The notes under the pieces: model-generated
Told to the model about the DNA's origin: nothing
Databases searched by the model: none
Seen by the model: only the letters and a program-made list of their open reading frames with translations
Source of the DNA: Prorocentrum cordatum
Lineage: Eukaryota; Sar; Dinophyceae; Prorocentrales; Prorocentraceae
NCBI GenBank assembly: GCA_963575745.1
Contig: CAUYUJ010019945.1
Coordinates: 101,001-165,000, forward strand
DNA length: 64,000 nucleotides
Reading direction: 5' to 3'
Part shown: piece by piece, positions 8,438 to 17,699 of the stretch
Layout: every line of letters starts with the position of its first letter
Position numbering within the stretch: position 1 is the stretch's first letter
Position numbers and translations under genes: made by a program

Positions 8438-10015
8438 TCAGCTCCTGAGCAGGGCCTGGGGGGAGGGCGGCCTTAGGGTGCTCGCCGAGCTCCTCCCCCA
8501 CCGCCCCCCCGCGGCAGCGGATCCCGCCCCCGCTGCCAGAGGCAGCGGCGCGATCCCCGCCCCTCGCGCCGACAGCAGCCCCCAAAACTGGGGCCCGCGG
8601 CACTCGGAGGGCCCACGGACCTCGCGATTGCCACTTCCTCCATGCCGTCGGAGCCCGTCCACGCGACCCCTCCAGTGGCGGCTCGCCCCCCCACGCCTCG
8701 CGCCAGCGGCAACCCCTGGGCAGCGGTTCGCGACGCTCCGCGGGCCTACGGGCCTCGCGACGGCCTCCTGCTTCAGGGCGTCGGCGGGCTCCCCGTTGAA
8801 GACGTCCAGGGGCCCTTGTGGCGACGTTGCGTCAGGTAGCCGCACTGGCACACCAGGATTTTGCGATGTAACGCCCGTGGCGACTGAGCCTGGTAGCCGC
8901 GATGGCCCACCAGGACTTTGCACACCGACGCCAGGGGGCCCAGGCACAAGCACCCCCACGAGCTGGCCAGTGCTTGTGCCATGGTACTTCTGGGATGCCG
9001 AACCCGATGCCCTCGAACCAACCTGGGTCCTCGGAGATGTCGCCCACGCAGGTGTCGGATCCCTACATCTCCATGTGGCGTCGTCTGCCGTGCCTCCAAT
9101 GAGACTCGCACCGTGAAGAGTCCACGGGGTCATCACCTTCTCAGGCTCGGTGAGTGAGCGCCAAGACGCTCCTGTCCCCGTAGGTGTCGAAACTGAAGCT
9201 CGCGACAGGGAACAGGTTCCACTCCTCGTGGTCTCGTAGTCCTGGGGCAACCAATGGTTACCCCCTTGTTTTGCCTGCAGGAGAACGGCTGCGATCTTCC
9301 TCCCGCTTGAGTCTGCCCATGCCAGACTTGATGAATTGTTCGCGACGTTGGGCATCACCATCATGATCATCTGGAGTACCAATCGGAGCATGGCCGCCTT
9401 CCATGGTAGCATCTGCCGCTGGTCCTGCCGCCGCTGGAGCCGAAGTGGCAGCGTCTTCAGCCTTGGGGGTTCTTCTGCTGCTGCCAGCGCAGAGGAGGTG
9501 ACCTGGCCCGCTCCCGCCGCTGGTGCCGTGGGTCCCAGGGCTGAGACAGGTTCCCCCAAGGTGGCCTTGTATTGCCCAACGCCCTCCAAGAGCTGCTTCT
9601 TCCTCTCCTCGACCCCCGCAGACTTGGCGAGGCCTTCGGCGAACGTGGTGAGCAGCTCCTGGATCTTGGCGTCCATCCCTTGAAGAGCTGCCTGGACTTG
9701 CGACGTCGGGCTGCCCACCAAGGCCTTGGCTGCATCCGCTTTGGCCTTGTCAAGTTGTGCTTTTGTCTCCTTCACTTGCGCCTGGGTCTCACCCACCGCC
9801 TGCAGGGCCCTCCTGGCAGCTTCGACCTGGCGTTCCTCCTTCCTGTGAAGTTCGACAAGCTTGTGCTGGAGCGCCTGGACCGACCGCGGGACCTCGACCC
9901 CATCTGGGAGGCTTTGTCCAGCTGCCTTGAGCCTCCTGGCGTGCGCAAGCTTGTTCCGTTGGCCCTGGGTGAGACGCCCCGAGAGTAACTGGAACGAGCT
10001 GTCGTCCAGGGGCAA
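8438..10015 (-). CDS. ORF1-like coiled-coil protein of a degenerate retroelement
   Basis: The open frame codes for 525 residues. Residues 1-170 are rich in Lys, Glu, Gln, Ala and Leu with heptad-like spacing, a likely coiled coil as in non-LTR ORF1 proteins that bind element RNA. The first Met may be internal, because upstream in-frame sequence (about 10016-10060) is also protein-like. From about residue 195 the composition turns to Ser/Thr/Arg/Pro-rich and is probably a decayed or shifted frame. A Cys-ribbon (C-x2-C-x7-C-x2-C) near 10235-10290, in a different frame, is probably the N-terminus of the same ancestral protein, so the locus is frameshifted. The coiled coil is well supported; the C-terminal half is not. 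Confidence 0.5.
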   Translation of the reverse strand: MPLDDSSFQLLSGRLTQGQRNKLAHARRLKAAGQSLPDGVEVPRSVQALQHKLVELHRKEERQVEAARRALQAVGETQAQVKETKAQLDKAKADAAKALVGSPTSQVQAALQGMDAKIQELLTTFAEGLAKSAGVEERKKQLLEGVGQYKATLGEPVSALGPTAPAAGAGQVTSSALAAAEEPPRLKTLPLRLQRRQDQRQMLPWKAAMLRLVLQMIMMVMPNVANNSSSLAWADSSGRKIAAVLLQAKQGGNHWLPQDYETTRSGTCSLSRASVSTPTGTGASWRSLTEPEKVMTPWTLHGASLIGGTADDATWRCRDPTPAWATSPRTQVGSRASGSASQKYHGTSTGQLVGVLVPGPPGVGVQSPGGPSRLPGSVATGVTSQNPGVPVRLPDATSPQGPLDVFNGEPADALKQEAVARPVGPRSVANRCPGVAAGARRGGASRHWRGRVDGLRRHGGSGNREVRGPSECRGPQFWGLLSARGAGIAPLPLAAGAGSAAAGGRWGRSSASTLRPPSPQALLRS

Positions 10016-10436
10016 CCATTGAGCCGTCTCTTCATCCGAAAGGGGCTGCGGATCATGCCAACTTTGATTCCCATGCCAACCTTGCTGGAGCCTGCCACCT
10101 GACAGCGAACCTTTCTGGACCCAGGGCGAGCGGAAGAACTTGCGCGGGGCCTGCTGGGGCCTCGCGCTTGGGTTGGGTCCTGTCCACTGAGCTGCTTATC
10201 ATTCGGGTTGCAGGCTCCACACCCATAGCCATTGTTCCACATACTGCACGTTCGGCAACCCCACCCTGGCATCGCCTGGGAGAGAAGCACGGCAACGATG
10301 GGGCCGCTACCCCAATACAGTACCGAACTGAAAGATGATGAGGTGTGTCGTATACCCTGGCGGGCGAACGCCAGAAACTGTTGGGGCCGCGAACTCCCCA
10401 CGCCGAAGCTCAAAGCCTCGAGCACACCGCTACGGA

Positions 10437-10457
10437 CTTGAGCCAACATGGCTACGG
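10437..10457 (-). other. Dinoflagellate spliced-leader (DinoSL) relic
   Basis: The reverse complement matches the conserved DinoSL at 20 of 21 bases (CATGTTGG for CATTTTGG). The next minus-strand bases read TCCGTAGC and then GCTCGAG, which resembles a second, decayed leader in tandem. Retroposed trans-spliced mRNAs leave such relics in dinoflagellate genomes. The relic sits exactly at the head of the minus-strand retroelement locus. Confidence 0.8.
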
Positions 10458-10458
10458 A

Positions 10459-10500
10459 TCTCCTCCTCCTCCTCCTCCTCCTCCTCCTCCTCCTCCTCCC
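10459..10500 (+). repeat. Short (TCC)n microsatellite
   Basis: About 14 triplets directly beside the spliced-leader relic. Confidence 0.9.
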
Positions 10501-10702
10501 GCTGCTCGCCCTCCCTGCGAAGGGGGGTGATCTCCCCGTGGTCAGCGCCTCCCTCGGGCGCTCGCTCTGGGACCCTTCTGGGGGGGCACGCGCTCCGCTT
10601 GCGTCGCTGCTGCGGCGGTTGTCTGCCGACCTGAGCCGAACTTGATTCGAGCTTCTGGGGACCTGCCTGGGGGCCCCCTCACGGATGTCAGAGAAGGAAA
10701 TA

Positions 10703-10894
10703 GGGGAACGAACAATGACATAAACATAACAATTCGGAGGTCCGCGCGGATTTCTCGGATCGGCGCTGGACATCCTCCCTGGCGAGCGGAGCGCGCCAGG
10801 GGCGGCACCGGAGGTGCCGCCAGGGCTCCATCGCCGATCCGAGAAATCCGCGCGGACCTCCGAGTTGTTATGTTTCTATCATTGTGCGTTCCCC
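10703..10894. repeat. Foldback element, copy 3 (best preserved)
   Basis: Ends are GGGGAACG and CGTTCCCC. Arms of about 70 bases share the family blocks TGACATAAACATAA, TTCGGAGGTCCGCGCGGA and GATCGGCG with their complements on the right. The loop holds a second small hairpin (GGCGGCACC / GGTGCCGCC). Flanks AGGAAATA and AGGAAAAA (7 of 8) could be an 8-base target duplication, as hAT-type elements make. Confidence 0.85.
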
Positions 10895-11691
10895 CAGGAA
10901 AAAGGACCCGATACCAGTACACTTCGGCCGTCTTCCCTTTTTGTCGGCCTCCTGGGAGGCCCTTGTCGCCACCGCTGGATACGTTTCGAAGTTATGGTCC
11001 GAACACATCCGAGGAGAGGTCAGGGGAGTAGCGGTGTCGGTAGCTTTTGGTTTCCACATCCGTGGGGCCACCTGACCGATCTGTTCAATTCCAGCTCGAC
11101 TCTGGTCCGACTCTGGCTCGACGCTGGCTCGACTCAAGTTCGACTCAAGTTCGGCTCAGGTTGACGGCCTTCGACGCAGCATCGTCGCATGAGTGGAGCG
11201 AGTGACTACAGGAGAATGTCCCCAGAACGAGCGTCTAGCCTCCCTTTCGGTCTGTCGGGGTCTCCCGTGGACCCGCTCTGATTCTGCACACCTGCCACCT
11301 CTTACGTAGAGTGCCCATTTTGCCCAGCCTGCGCTCGTGCGCGCATAATTGGGGGACGGGAGGGAAGGAACAGGACCAGGAGCAGGAGGAGAAGGACTTC
11401 GAGCGAACAGTTGACCGCCTTTGTTCGCACTCGGCGGCTACTCGGTGCCACGCTGTGGGGCTTTCGGCTTGCTGATCGCACTGTCAGGACAGCGCGGCAA
11501 TGAGGCCTGGACATGTGGAAGTTTTTGTGCATGACCCCCCTCTCCCGAGACAAAGAACACCCCGCCAAGCAGAAAGTATCGGCTGAGGGTGGGGATGAGT
11601 CTGGGATAGCGCACGCACACGACCCACTCACTCACGAGCCGTTCGCCGTCCGATACGTGGGTCTGAAACGTTGCACTGGCTGAGTTCAGCA
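10895..11691. other. No gene seen; contains an 11-12-base tandem repeat
   Basis: Moderate-GC unique DNA. Short open frames on the minus strand near 11300-11690 have no recognisable motif. Confidence 0.4.
11093..11163 (+). repeat. Tandem repeat of an 11-12-base CTCGACTCTGG-like unit
   Basis: About six imperfect units of the type GCTCGACTCTGG or GTTCGACTCAA follow one another. Confidence 0.75.
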
Positions 11692-11743
11692 AGAGGAGGA
11701 GGAGGAGGAGGAGGAGGAGGAGGAGGAGGAGGAGGAGGAGGAG

Positions 11744-11774
<31 letters not shown>

Positions 11775-11833
11775 GAGGAGGAGGAGGAAGAGGGAGGAGG
11801 AGGAGCAGGAGGAGCAGGAGGAGGAGGAGGAGG
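11692..11833 (+). repeat. (GGA)n microsatellite
   Basis: Purine triplet tract with GAGGGA and GCA interruptions. Confidence 0.95.
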
Positions 11834-12034
11834 ATCGTTTTGTTAGCAGACCTCTGCTGAGCAGTGCTCGAACACTCATCATCTCGCTGCGGCTCTGGGC
11901 GTCCTGCTCCACGGGAGGCCTCTCCCGATGTCTGCATTCGGCTGCTGCCACCGAACTGCCTTGAAGTCCCCGCGTGCTGCGGTCGGGAACTGTTGGACAA
12001 CGTGTCGCCCCGGCGGCCCTGGCGACGCGACATT

Positions 12035-12200
12035 CAGGAGGGGAAAAAACACAGACACAATTAATCGTCGATTCCTCTGAAAAAATTGGAAACTATGGGA
12101 AGTGGGGGGAAGACAAAAACCCAGAACATATGGGAAAATATGGGGGATATGTTTATTTGTGTGTATTTACTTGTGTGTCCTGGGGCCCCTTCAGACATGC
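12035..12200 (+). repeat. Dispersed repeat with CA-rich left and GT-rich right ends, copy 1
   Basis: The core at 12095-12130 (ATGGGAAGTGGGGG, AAGAC, CCAGAA) recurs at 44177-44213. In both places an ACA-rich tract lies to the left, a GT-rich tract to the right, and a TCCTGGG word follows. Confidence 0.6.
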
Positions 12201-12455
12201 CTTGCGAGCGCATGGCGCTCCGCTCCGCTCCGCGGGGCAGGAGGCAGGGGAAGGCTCGGGGCGTGGTCGCTGGGGGGCCAGGACGCGGACAGCGTGTCGC
12301 ACCGAAGCGTGGTGGGTCAGAGCTGGCGCAGCGACACGCTGTCCAAAAGTTCCCGACTGTTTCTGGTCGAGGTTTCATTTGCCCGCGTTTCCAAGCGGGT
12401 GTCACTCGTCGGCAAGCTTACGCCAAGCTCCCCCCTCTAGGGCGCATACATGTAT
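12201..12455. other. No gene seen
   Basis: GC-rich unique sequence with uninformative open frames on both strands. Confidence 0.4.
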
Positions 12456-12635
12456 GATGTTCCAACCGACTTCAGCCTTGACCATCAGAAATAATTTCGA
12501 GCACCAGGAAAGTACCAACACTGGAAGGTTTTCACGTGTCGGGCCCCTGGGAGGCGATAATCGTTCGACATTGTTTCCATACTGTTCTGGGTGCTCGAAA
12601 TTACTTTTGGGATGTGGTCCTTGAGTACGATGGGG
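12456..12635 (-). repeat. Dispersed MITE-like repeat, copy 2
   Basis: Reverse-complement partner of 6235-6413. Here the inner arms are a perfect 13-base inverted repeat, AATTTCGAGCACC at 12493-12505 and its complement at 12590-12602, with partial pairing beyond. Confidence 0.75.
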
Positions 12636-12879
12636 GGCAACATAAAGTTGGTGCAAAAACATCTGGGAATATCCCCCCTGGCCACCACGCAGTGGCGGGT
12701 GTGCGGTGCCCCCTCCCCAGCCTGTAGCCTCTCCGTGGGCCGCTGGAGCCGCGCATGCATGGCAGAGCCTGCGGGGAACGCTACTCGGTGGCAGGGGTTC
12801 TAGAGCCATTTTGCGGCTTCCGGAGACCCGGAAACCGGCAAAAGCGTGTTCATCCCTTGGGGGCGCATTTCTTTACTTC

Positions 12880-12970
12880 CGCCGCCCTTTCGCCGCCCTT
12901 CCGCCGGCGGAGGCGGCCTCGTTTTACTTCCGCCGGCCTTCCGCCGCCCTTCCGCCGCCCTCCGCGGCGG
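12880..12970 (+). repeat. CTTCCGCCGCCCTT tandem repeat
   Basis: Five to six imperfect copies of a 12-14-base unit. One part is self-complementary (CCGCCGGCGG). Confidence 0.7.
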
Positions 12971-13103
12971 AAGAGACGACAGCTTCTTCCGTCCTCGAAG
13001 GCAAGGCCCTTCCGGGAATGCCACACTGCAGCACGAGCTCGCTCGACCACGAGCTCGGCCCAGGCGAACCGACCAGGAGGTCTTGTCCCCCTCCTTCTGC
13101 AAG

Positions 13104-13327
13104 GAGGAAAGACTGGTCTTTTCTGTAAGATCGGTTTTTTGAAGGCAGATCTGCCTTCAAAAGAACGGTTTTTTGAAGGCAGATCTGCCTTCAAAAAACC
13201 GTTCTTACAGAGTAGACCAGTCCTTCCTCTTTGAAGGCAGATCTGCCTTCAAAAAACCGTTCTTACAGAGTAGACCAGTCTTTCCTCTTTGAAGGCAGAT
13301 CTGCCTTCAAAAAACCGTTCTTACAGC
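13104..13327. repeat. Array of four perfect 20-base palindromes centred on AGATCT
   Basis: TGAAGGCAGATCTGCCTTCA occurs exactly at 13140-13159, 13174-13193, 13232-13251 and 13290-13309, with T and A runs outside. The last two steps are 58 bases each and form a tandem unit that includes CCGTTCTTACAGAGTAGACC. To the left of copy 1 the same flanking words occur in reverse complement, so the array as a whole is also an inverted repeat. Confidence 0.9.
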
Positions 13328-14383
13328 GTGCTCGGGCCTCTCTGCAGAGGTGGCACTTCCGGCCACGGCCTGTGGCGTGACCTTTGGGCCTGGCTGCCCG
13401 GACTGCTGCCGGGACAGCGGCGGCGGACGCTCCACCGGGGCTCCTGGCCGTGGCGCCCCCAGTCAGAACACATTCTCGGACACCGATGGCATTCTCGGAA
13501 ACCGGAACATGTACATTACCAGTGGCGGGCTGTTTTTCAGCCCCAGGGCTTTTCTGAGGGTCGGGGACGACGTCGGGGTGGTGTGGTGTATACTTTTCGT
13601 CCCCGTCTTCCGGGGGGAAGACAGCGGAGAATTTATACACCAGGGTCCCGTAGACACCAGGATCCGCTTTCCTGTGCGAGATTCAGTGTGAGGCCGGGCA
13701 AAGGCGTCGGTGTATAGAGTTCGGCTCCTTACATTCGAGCACAGCGCCTCGTCGTCTCTTGACCTGGGCGGCCCTCTGCTCGACGGCCTGCGTGCTGGCC
13801 GCCTGGTCAGGGTGTGTCCGGACACGGCCTGCGGCCTCTTCGGCCCGCCGGTCCGCGGCCGCTGCGTCTCCGCCGTGATCCCTGGCGACAACTCGGGCGT
13901 CGTCGGCGTGGCTTCAACCTCGCGAGAAGCAGCGGGGCGCCTCTGAAGAGCGGCCGCTGCTCTCCTCCGGAGGACCCTTGTTCGCTACAGCATGAAGGAG
14001 GCCGCCAGCTTCTATAGCCTCGAGGGAGATGAATCCACGAGCTGGCGCAGGAGGGCCACGGGGTCAGCTCGGCTGCCAGACTGGCCGGGTCCGGGAAGGC
14101 TCCCTCGCAGCCCTTCGGGGCTCTCCTTGCACTCCGGGCGGCGGCGCCTGCGCCCTGGACTCCGTCAGGGCGCCCTGCCGCTTCAGTCGCACCTGCTTCT
14201 CGTGGACGACAAGCACGCGCGTATCCACGGCCTCCTGGGCGGGGCCCCTGGGCCGCGACCCCGTGGGCACGGGGCGCGCTTGTTCGCAGATGTGCCCCGC
14301 GCGGAGCGTGCGCGTGCGGCCGCGCCGTCTCCGCGGGGCCGCGCCCCGGAATCCGGGCCGCGGGCACACGGATCTTCGAGTGT
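13328..14383. other. About 1 kb with no gene recognised
   Basis: GC-rich DNA with open frames on both strands that give Arg/Gly/Pro/Ala-rich products without motifs. Nothing supports a gene here. Confidence 0.4.
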
Positions 14384-14537
14384 TGCTAGAAGGACCCCTG
14401 GCCCAGGGTGCCCCCAGGATTCTCGGGGTGGCCCAGACGGCCTCCAGGGCACCCCTCACGAGGCCCAGAAGGCCCCACATGGGCTCCAAGAGGGAGCAGA
14501 GAGCTGGGGGCACCTTGGGCCAGGGGCACTTCTGGCA
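14384..14537. repeat. Inverted repeat, related to 6470-6565
   Basis: Arms of 34 bases (14384-14417 and 14504-14537) pair with few mismatches: CCCCTGGCCCAGGGTGCCCC is answered by the right arm. The interior matches the minus strand of 6470-6565. MITE-like. Confidence 0.65.
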
Positions 14538-14733
14538 ATGCCCGAGGATGTGTCCGCCGCCTGTGGCACGGCGTCCTGCTGGTTGGATCGCACCCGCTCT
14601 CCTCCAGCTCTGCCAGCATCCGGTGCTCTGACGGTGCGGGGCCCCCCGCTTGCGCCTCGGCGTCGCAGAGGCCAACCCGCAACGGGCGGCCTTCGGCCGC
14701 TGTGAGCTGCCTGTAGACGAGCGCGCTCCACTA

Positions 14734-14781
14734 CTCGTAAAGTAACTGTACTTGCAAATGGCCTGGATCCCCCGCGGGGAA
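14734..14781 (+). repeat. Partial copy of the 112-base MITE
   Basis: It carries one end of the element at 14810-14921 (CTCGTAAAGTAACTG then GCAAATGGCCTGGATC). The preceding GAGCGCGCTCCACT also flanks the copy at 63494, so the family end may extend outward. Confidence 0.65.
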
Positions 14782-14809
14782 TCCGTTCCCTCTCAGCAGC
14801 CCGACTGCC

Positions 14810-14921
14810 CTCGCAGAGTAACTACTCGCAAATGGCCTGGATCCCCCGCGGGGAATCTACGATACTTACCTCGAAGCAGACACGTGTTCTTCGCACGCCT
14901 GCGAGCAGGCACTCGTGCGAG
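14810..14921 (+). repeat. 112-base MITE-like element, copy 1
   Basis: The left end CTCGCAGAGTAACTACTCGCA and the reverse complement of the right end (CTCGCACGAGTGCCTGCTCGC) form terminal inverted repeats of about 21 bases. A second copy of the same length lies in opposite orientation at 63494-63605. No coding capacity. Confidence 0.75.
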
Positions 14922-15149
14922 TCGTGGAACGCGCCCACGGGCCCTGCGCGGGCCTGCGCTGCTGGCAGAGCTCCCGCGACGTCGGGGGCCCCCGCCGCCC
15001 TTCCAAAGGGGCGGGCTCTGCCCCGGAGTCCGCCAGAGGGCGCGGGTCGCCAGCGGCGCCGGGCGCCCAGGCAGCCTCGGATGCCTCCTGCCCCGCCCTC
15101 CATCTGCAACGCGCGCGCACCCCGGAGGCGCATGCAGAGGATGACGCAG

Positions 15150-15245
15150 AGGAGGAGGAGGAGGAGGAGGAGGAGGAGGAGGAGGAGGAGGAGGAGGAGG
15201 AGGAGGAGAAGAAGGACGAGGAGGAAGACGAGGAGAAGGAAGCGG
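15150..15245 (+). repeat. (GGA)n microsatellite
   Basis: Purine triplets passing into GAA/GAC-containing variants. Confidence 0.95.
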
Positions 15246-15634
15246 GGTCGATGGAGGAGAACCAGGTGGGGAGGACTGGCGGGGGGGAGGCAGGGAGGAG
15301 TTGGGGGATGGGGGCAGGAGGGGGGGTGCAGCAGACGTGTCATGTTTGAGTTTCAAGGTCAATGGCCGGTCCAATTCGACCACAACGTTGCAGGAGATAC
15401 ACATGGTGTATTTCCCCGTAGCCATGTTGCATTTCATGCGGCAGCCGCCCGAACGCTCCAGCAGGAGCTTACATGAAGCGGCCACCAAGCGCGCAGCTCT
15501 GGTCGCGTGTCTGATGAGGGTGCTCCTGCAGGAGCTCAAAGAAAGCAGCTGCCTGGCTGCCAGGGTCAGCTTTGACCGCTGCGGATCAGCAGCTTCCGAT
15601 ATTGCACGAGCGCGAAGCCCTCCCTGTATGAAGT
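15246..15634. other. No confident gene; one spliced-leader-like word
   Basis: At 15416-15429 the plus strand reads CCGTAGCCATGTTG, matching the first 14 DinoSL bases with one change, but the next bases do not match. The minus strand has a long open frame from 15647 to 14793 that becomes pure Pro/Ser across the microsatellite; I do not accept it as a gene. Confidence 0.4.
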
Positions 15635-15655
15635 TTTGAGCCAACATGGATACGG
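15635..15655 (-). other. Decayed DinoSL relic
   Basis: The reverse complement matches DinoSL at 18 of 21 bases and shares the CATGTTGG variant with 10437-10457. It abuts a (GGA)n tract, as the other relic abuts (TCC)n; on the transcribed strand both tracts lie just upstream. No recognisable gene follows. Confidence 0.6.
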
Positions 15656-15658
15656 CAA

Positions 15659-15708
15659 GAGGGGGAGGAGGAGGAGGAGGAGGAGGAGGAGAAGGAGGAG
15701 GAGGAAGA
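15659..15708 (+). repeat. Short (GGA)n microsatellite
   Basis: Purine triplet tract adjacent to the spliced-leader relic. Confidence 0.9.
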
Positions 15709-16055
15709 GTGCCCGTACACGTCTTGTTCAGATCTACGCACGTCGGGTCGACCAGGTTTCGAGCCCGCTGCTAGATCTTGAGCCGTCTGTGTGCGTGGCT
15801 GGCCGTTGTTGCCAATCCCAGCGTTCGTTTGCAAGCCATGTCGAACAACTCATCGGCACTGCAGGGGAAAGATGTTAGCCGCGCACGAGTAGCCGCAATT
15901 TGAAGTCAAAAGGTATATCTCCGCATATATAGGGTAAACGGAGCACCAGATTCCCCGAAGAGTGCTTGCCCTAGAGCTTCTTTTTTGCCTCTAAGGTAAC
16001 TCAGCTCTGCAGCTACACGACCAGCTCTGCATTGTTTCAAGTGTTGTTCAGTGTG
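15709..16055. other. No gene seen
   Basis: Mixed-composition unique DNA without motifs. Confidence 0.4.
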
Positions 16056-16178
16056 TTGTGTTGCTTTGCATTCCTTCGCATTGCCTTGCATTGCGTTGCA
16101 TTGCTCTGCACCGCTTTGCATTGCCCAGCATTGCTTTGCATTGCCCTGCATTGCTCTGCACTGCTCTGCACCGCTAGT
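16056..16178 (+). repeat. Tandem repeat of a GCATTGCYYT-like 10-mer
   Basis: About twelve imperfect units of GCATTGCTCT, GCATTGCCCT or GCACCGCTTT follow one another. Confidence 0.85.
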
Positions 16179-16465
16179 TTGCGCAACATGGACTGCACTA
16201 CCTAGATTGCACCACTTTCAATGCACCACGAAGATTGTGCCACATAGGCACTGCAAGAATCAATGCTTGGGGTCCTCGCTGGCTAACGTTGTGCTGGTCC
16301 GCTCCAATTGCGTTCCAACTTGGCTGCCCATTAACTGCCAAACGGGGGTGCGTGAATACTGCACTCGAAGAAGCGTCATCAGGAGGGAGGGGGGGCAGCG
16401 GGAGCGGAGGAGGCGGGGGAGGGGGGGGGCGGGAGGGGGCGAGGACAAGAGGCGTGCCCAGACAG

Positions 16466-16513
16466 CTGTGGCACATCTCAGGCGGGGTCGTCCCCGTCTA
16501 AGATGTGCCACAG
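16466..16513. repeat. Perfect short hairpin
   Basis: CTGTGGCACATCT (16466-16478) is the exact complement of 16501-16513. The 22-base loop contains a second GGGG/CCCC pairing. Confidence 0.75.
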
Positions 16514-17699
16514 TCTTCCTGGCCTGCCCGAGCCTGTGGCCATTGACTGTCTATTCGTCTGCCCGAGGCAGGGGCCACTGCCGATGTTCGGGGGCGTGGC
16601 TCAGCTCCCCGACTCGTGGGCCTCATTCCTCCTCCTCGGCCGCCCGCTCGTGCAACAATTGCCACGCGTAGCTCCTGTTTGCGTCGCTCCGTCTGGGGGC
16701 GTGGCAGGATTTGTCCGCTCCAGCCAGCGCTCACAGCCAGCAGCAACGTAATCGCGGCGAGGCCAGAATCACTCTTTGCCCGAATCCCTGGCCGCAGTTT
16801 TGGCCATGTTCGCAGGACAGCCTTGAGACGAGCATGATAGTTATCGGCACGGTTGGCAAGGCGAGTTGTATATGAAACTGCTGTCCGCTCCCATATCCTG
16901 CTCCTCCTCCTCCTCCTCCTCCTCCTCCTCCTCCTCCAGTCAGGCGGGGTCGCTCCCGTGCTCTCGCACCAGTAGGTCGCAACAAATGAGCCGGCGAGCC
17001 CGTTGCCCACCGGTGCGGCGCAATCTTATTGTTCGTAGCACAGTTCGTAAAGTCCAAATTCCAATTTGCGTAGGCCCAGACCACGCCATTTTGTGTTTCA
17101 TGTGAGCGCAAGTGTCTCGTATGGTCTGGTGCACCGGGACGACAAGTGAGGCCAGCGCGGTGGTTCGTTGCGGCACGGGCACAGTCTGCATTCGCTTTAC
17201 TGGCTGATCGTGCGCCAGCTTATCTGCTCAGTGCTTGGGCGTGCGCTTCTGGCACTCTGCCGGTTCCCAGCCGATGTCTGCCAATTCTTTGCCCGGTTTG
17301 AACCGATTTGAATGACCAGCTCGATGTTGGTGCCGCCATGCCAGAGCAATCTGCCCATGTGGCTGCATCCTAGTGGCCTTCGGCCCAACCCGCCGCCATC
17401 GTGCCTGGGTCTCGTGGGGCCTCTCCAGGGCCTCTTTTTGGGGCCTCTGAGCGGTTTAGAGGCTGAGCATTTTTGAAGGAAGGGCTTGAAGTGTCCGTTC
17501 GGATTCCGCCTCGCGGGGTTCTTTTTGGCCCCTCTTTTGGGGCGCCTCTTGGGGCGTTTGGGGGGACTCTTCGGCGGTATGGGCGCCCTCTTTGGCGCCT
17601 CCTGGGCCGTTTTGGGGCCATCGTTCGGGTCGCTTGGGTTGTTTTGGGCGGTCGGAAGTCCGAGACAGCGAAACCACTGACATGTATTCAACTATCCAC
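16514..17699. other. About 1.2 kb with no gene recognised
   Basis: It contains a short (TCC)n tract at 16899-16937 and, from about 17430 to 17640, GGGGCCTCTTTTGG-like words that resemble a diverged form of the GGCCTCCTG minisatellite that follows. Open frames have no motif. Confidence 0.4.

Larger units (their letters stand above)
7380..10436 (-). pseudogene. Degenerate retroposed retrotransposon locus
   Basis: Reading leftward from a spliced-leader relic at 10437-10457, this strand encodes in order: a Cys-rich ribbon near 10235-10290, a long coiled-coil frame (8438-10015), a stretch with stops and frame changes (8110-8440), an endonuclease-like fragment (7812-8111) and a further decayed stretch to about 7380. 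The order ORF1-like protein then endonuclease is that of non-LTR elements. No RT or RNase H is seen, so the copy is 3'-truncated. It is a dead copy whose RNA was apparently trans-spliced before reinsertion. Confidence 0.6.

Noticed and set aside
15416-15429. Third spliced-leader relic on the plus strand
   Set aside because: Only the first 14 bases match (one change) and the rest does not; kept as a remark, not a feature.
14793-15647. 284-residue minus-strand frame starting in the spliced-leader relic
   Set aside because: The middle is a poly-Pro/Ser microsatellite translation and the ends lack motifs; the ATG inside the relic is a by-product of its G variant.
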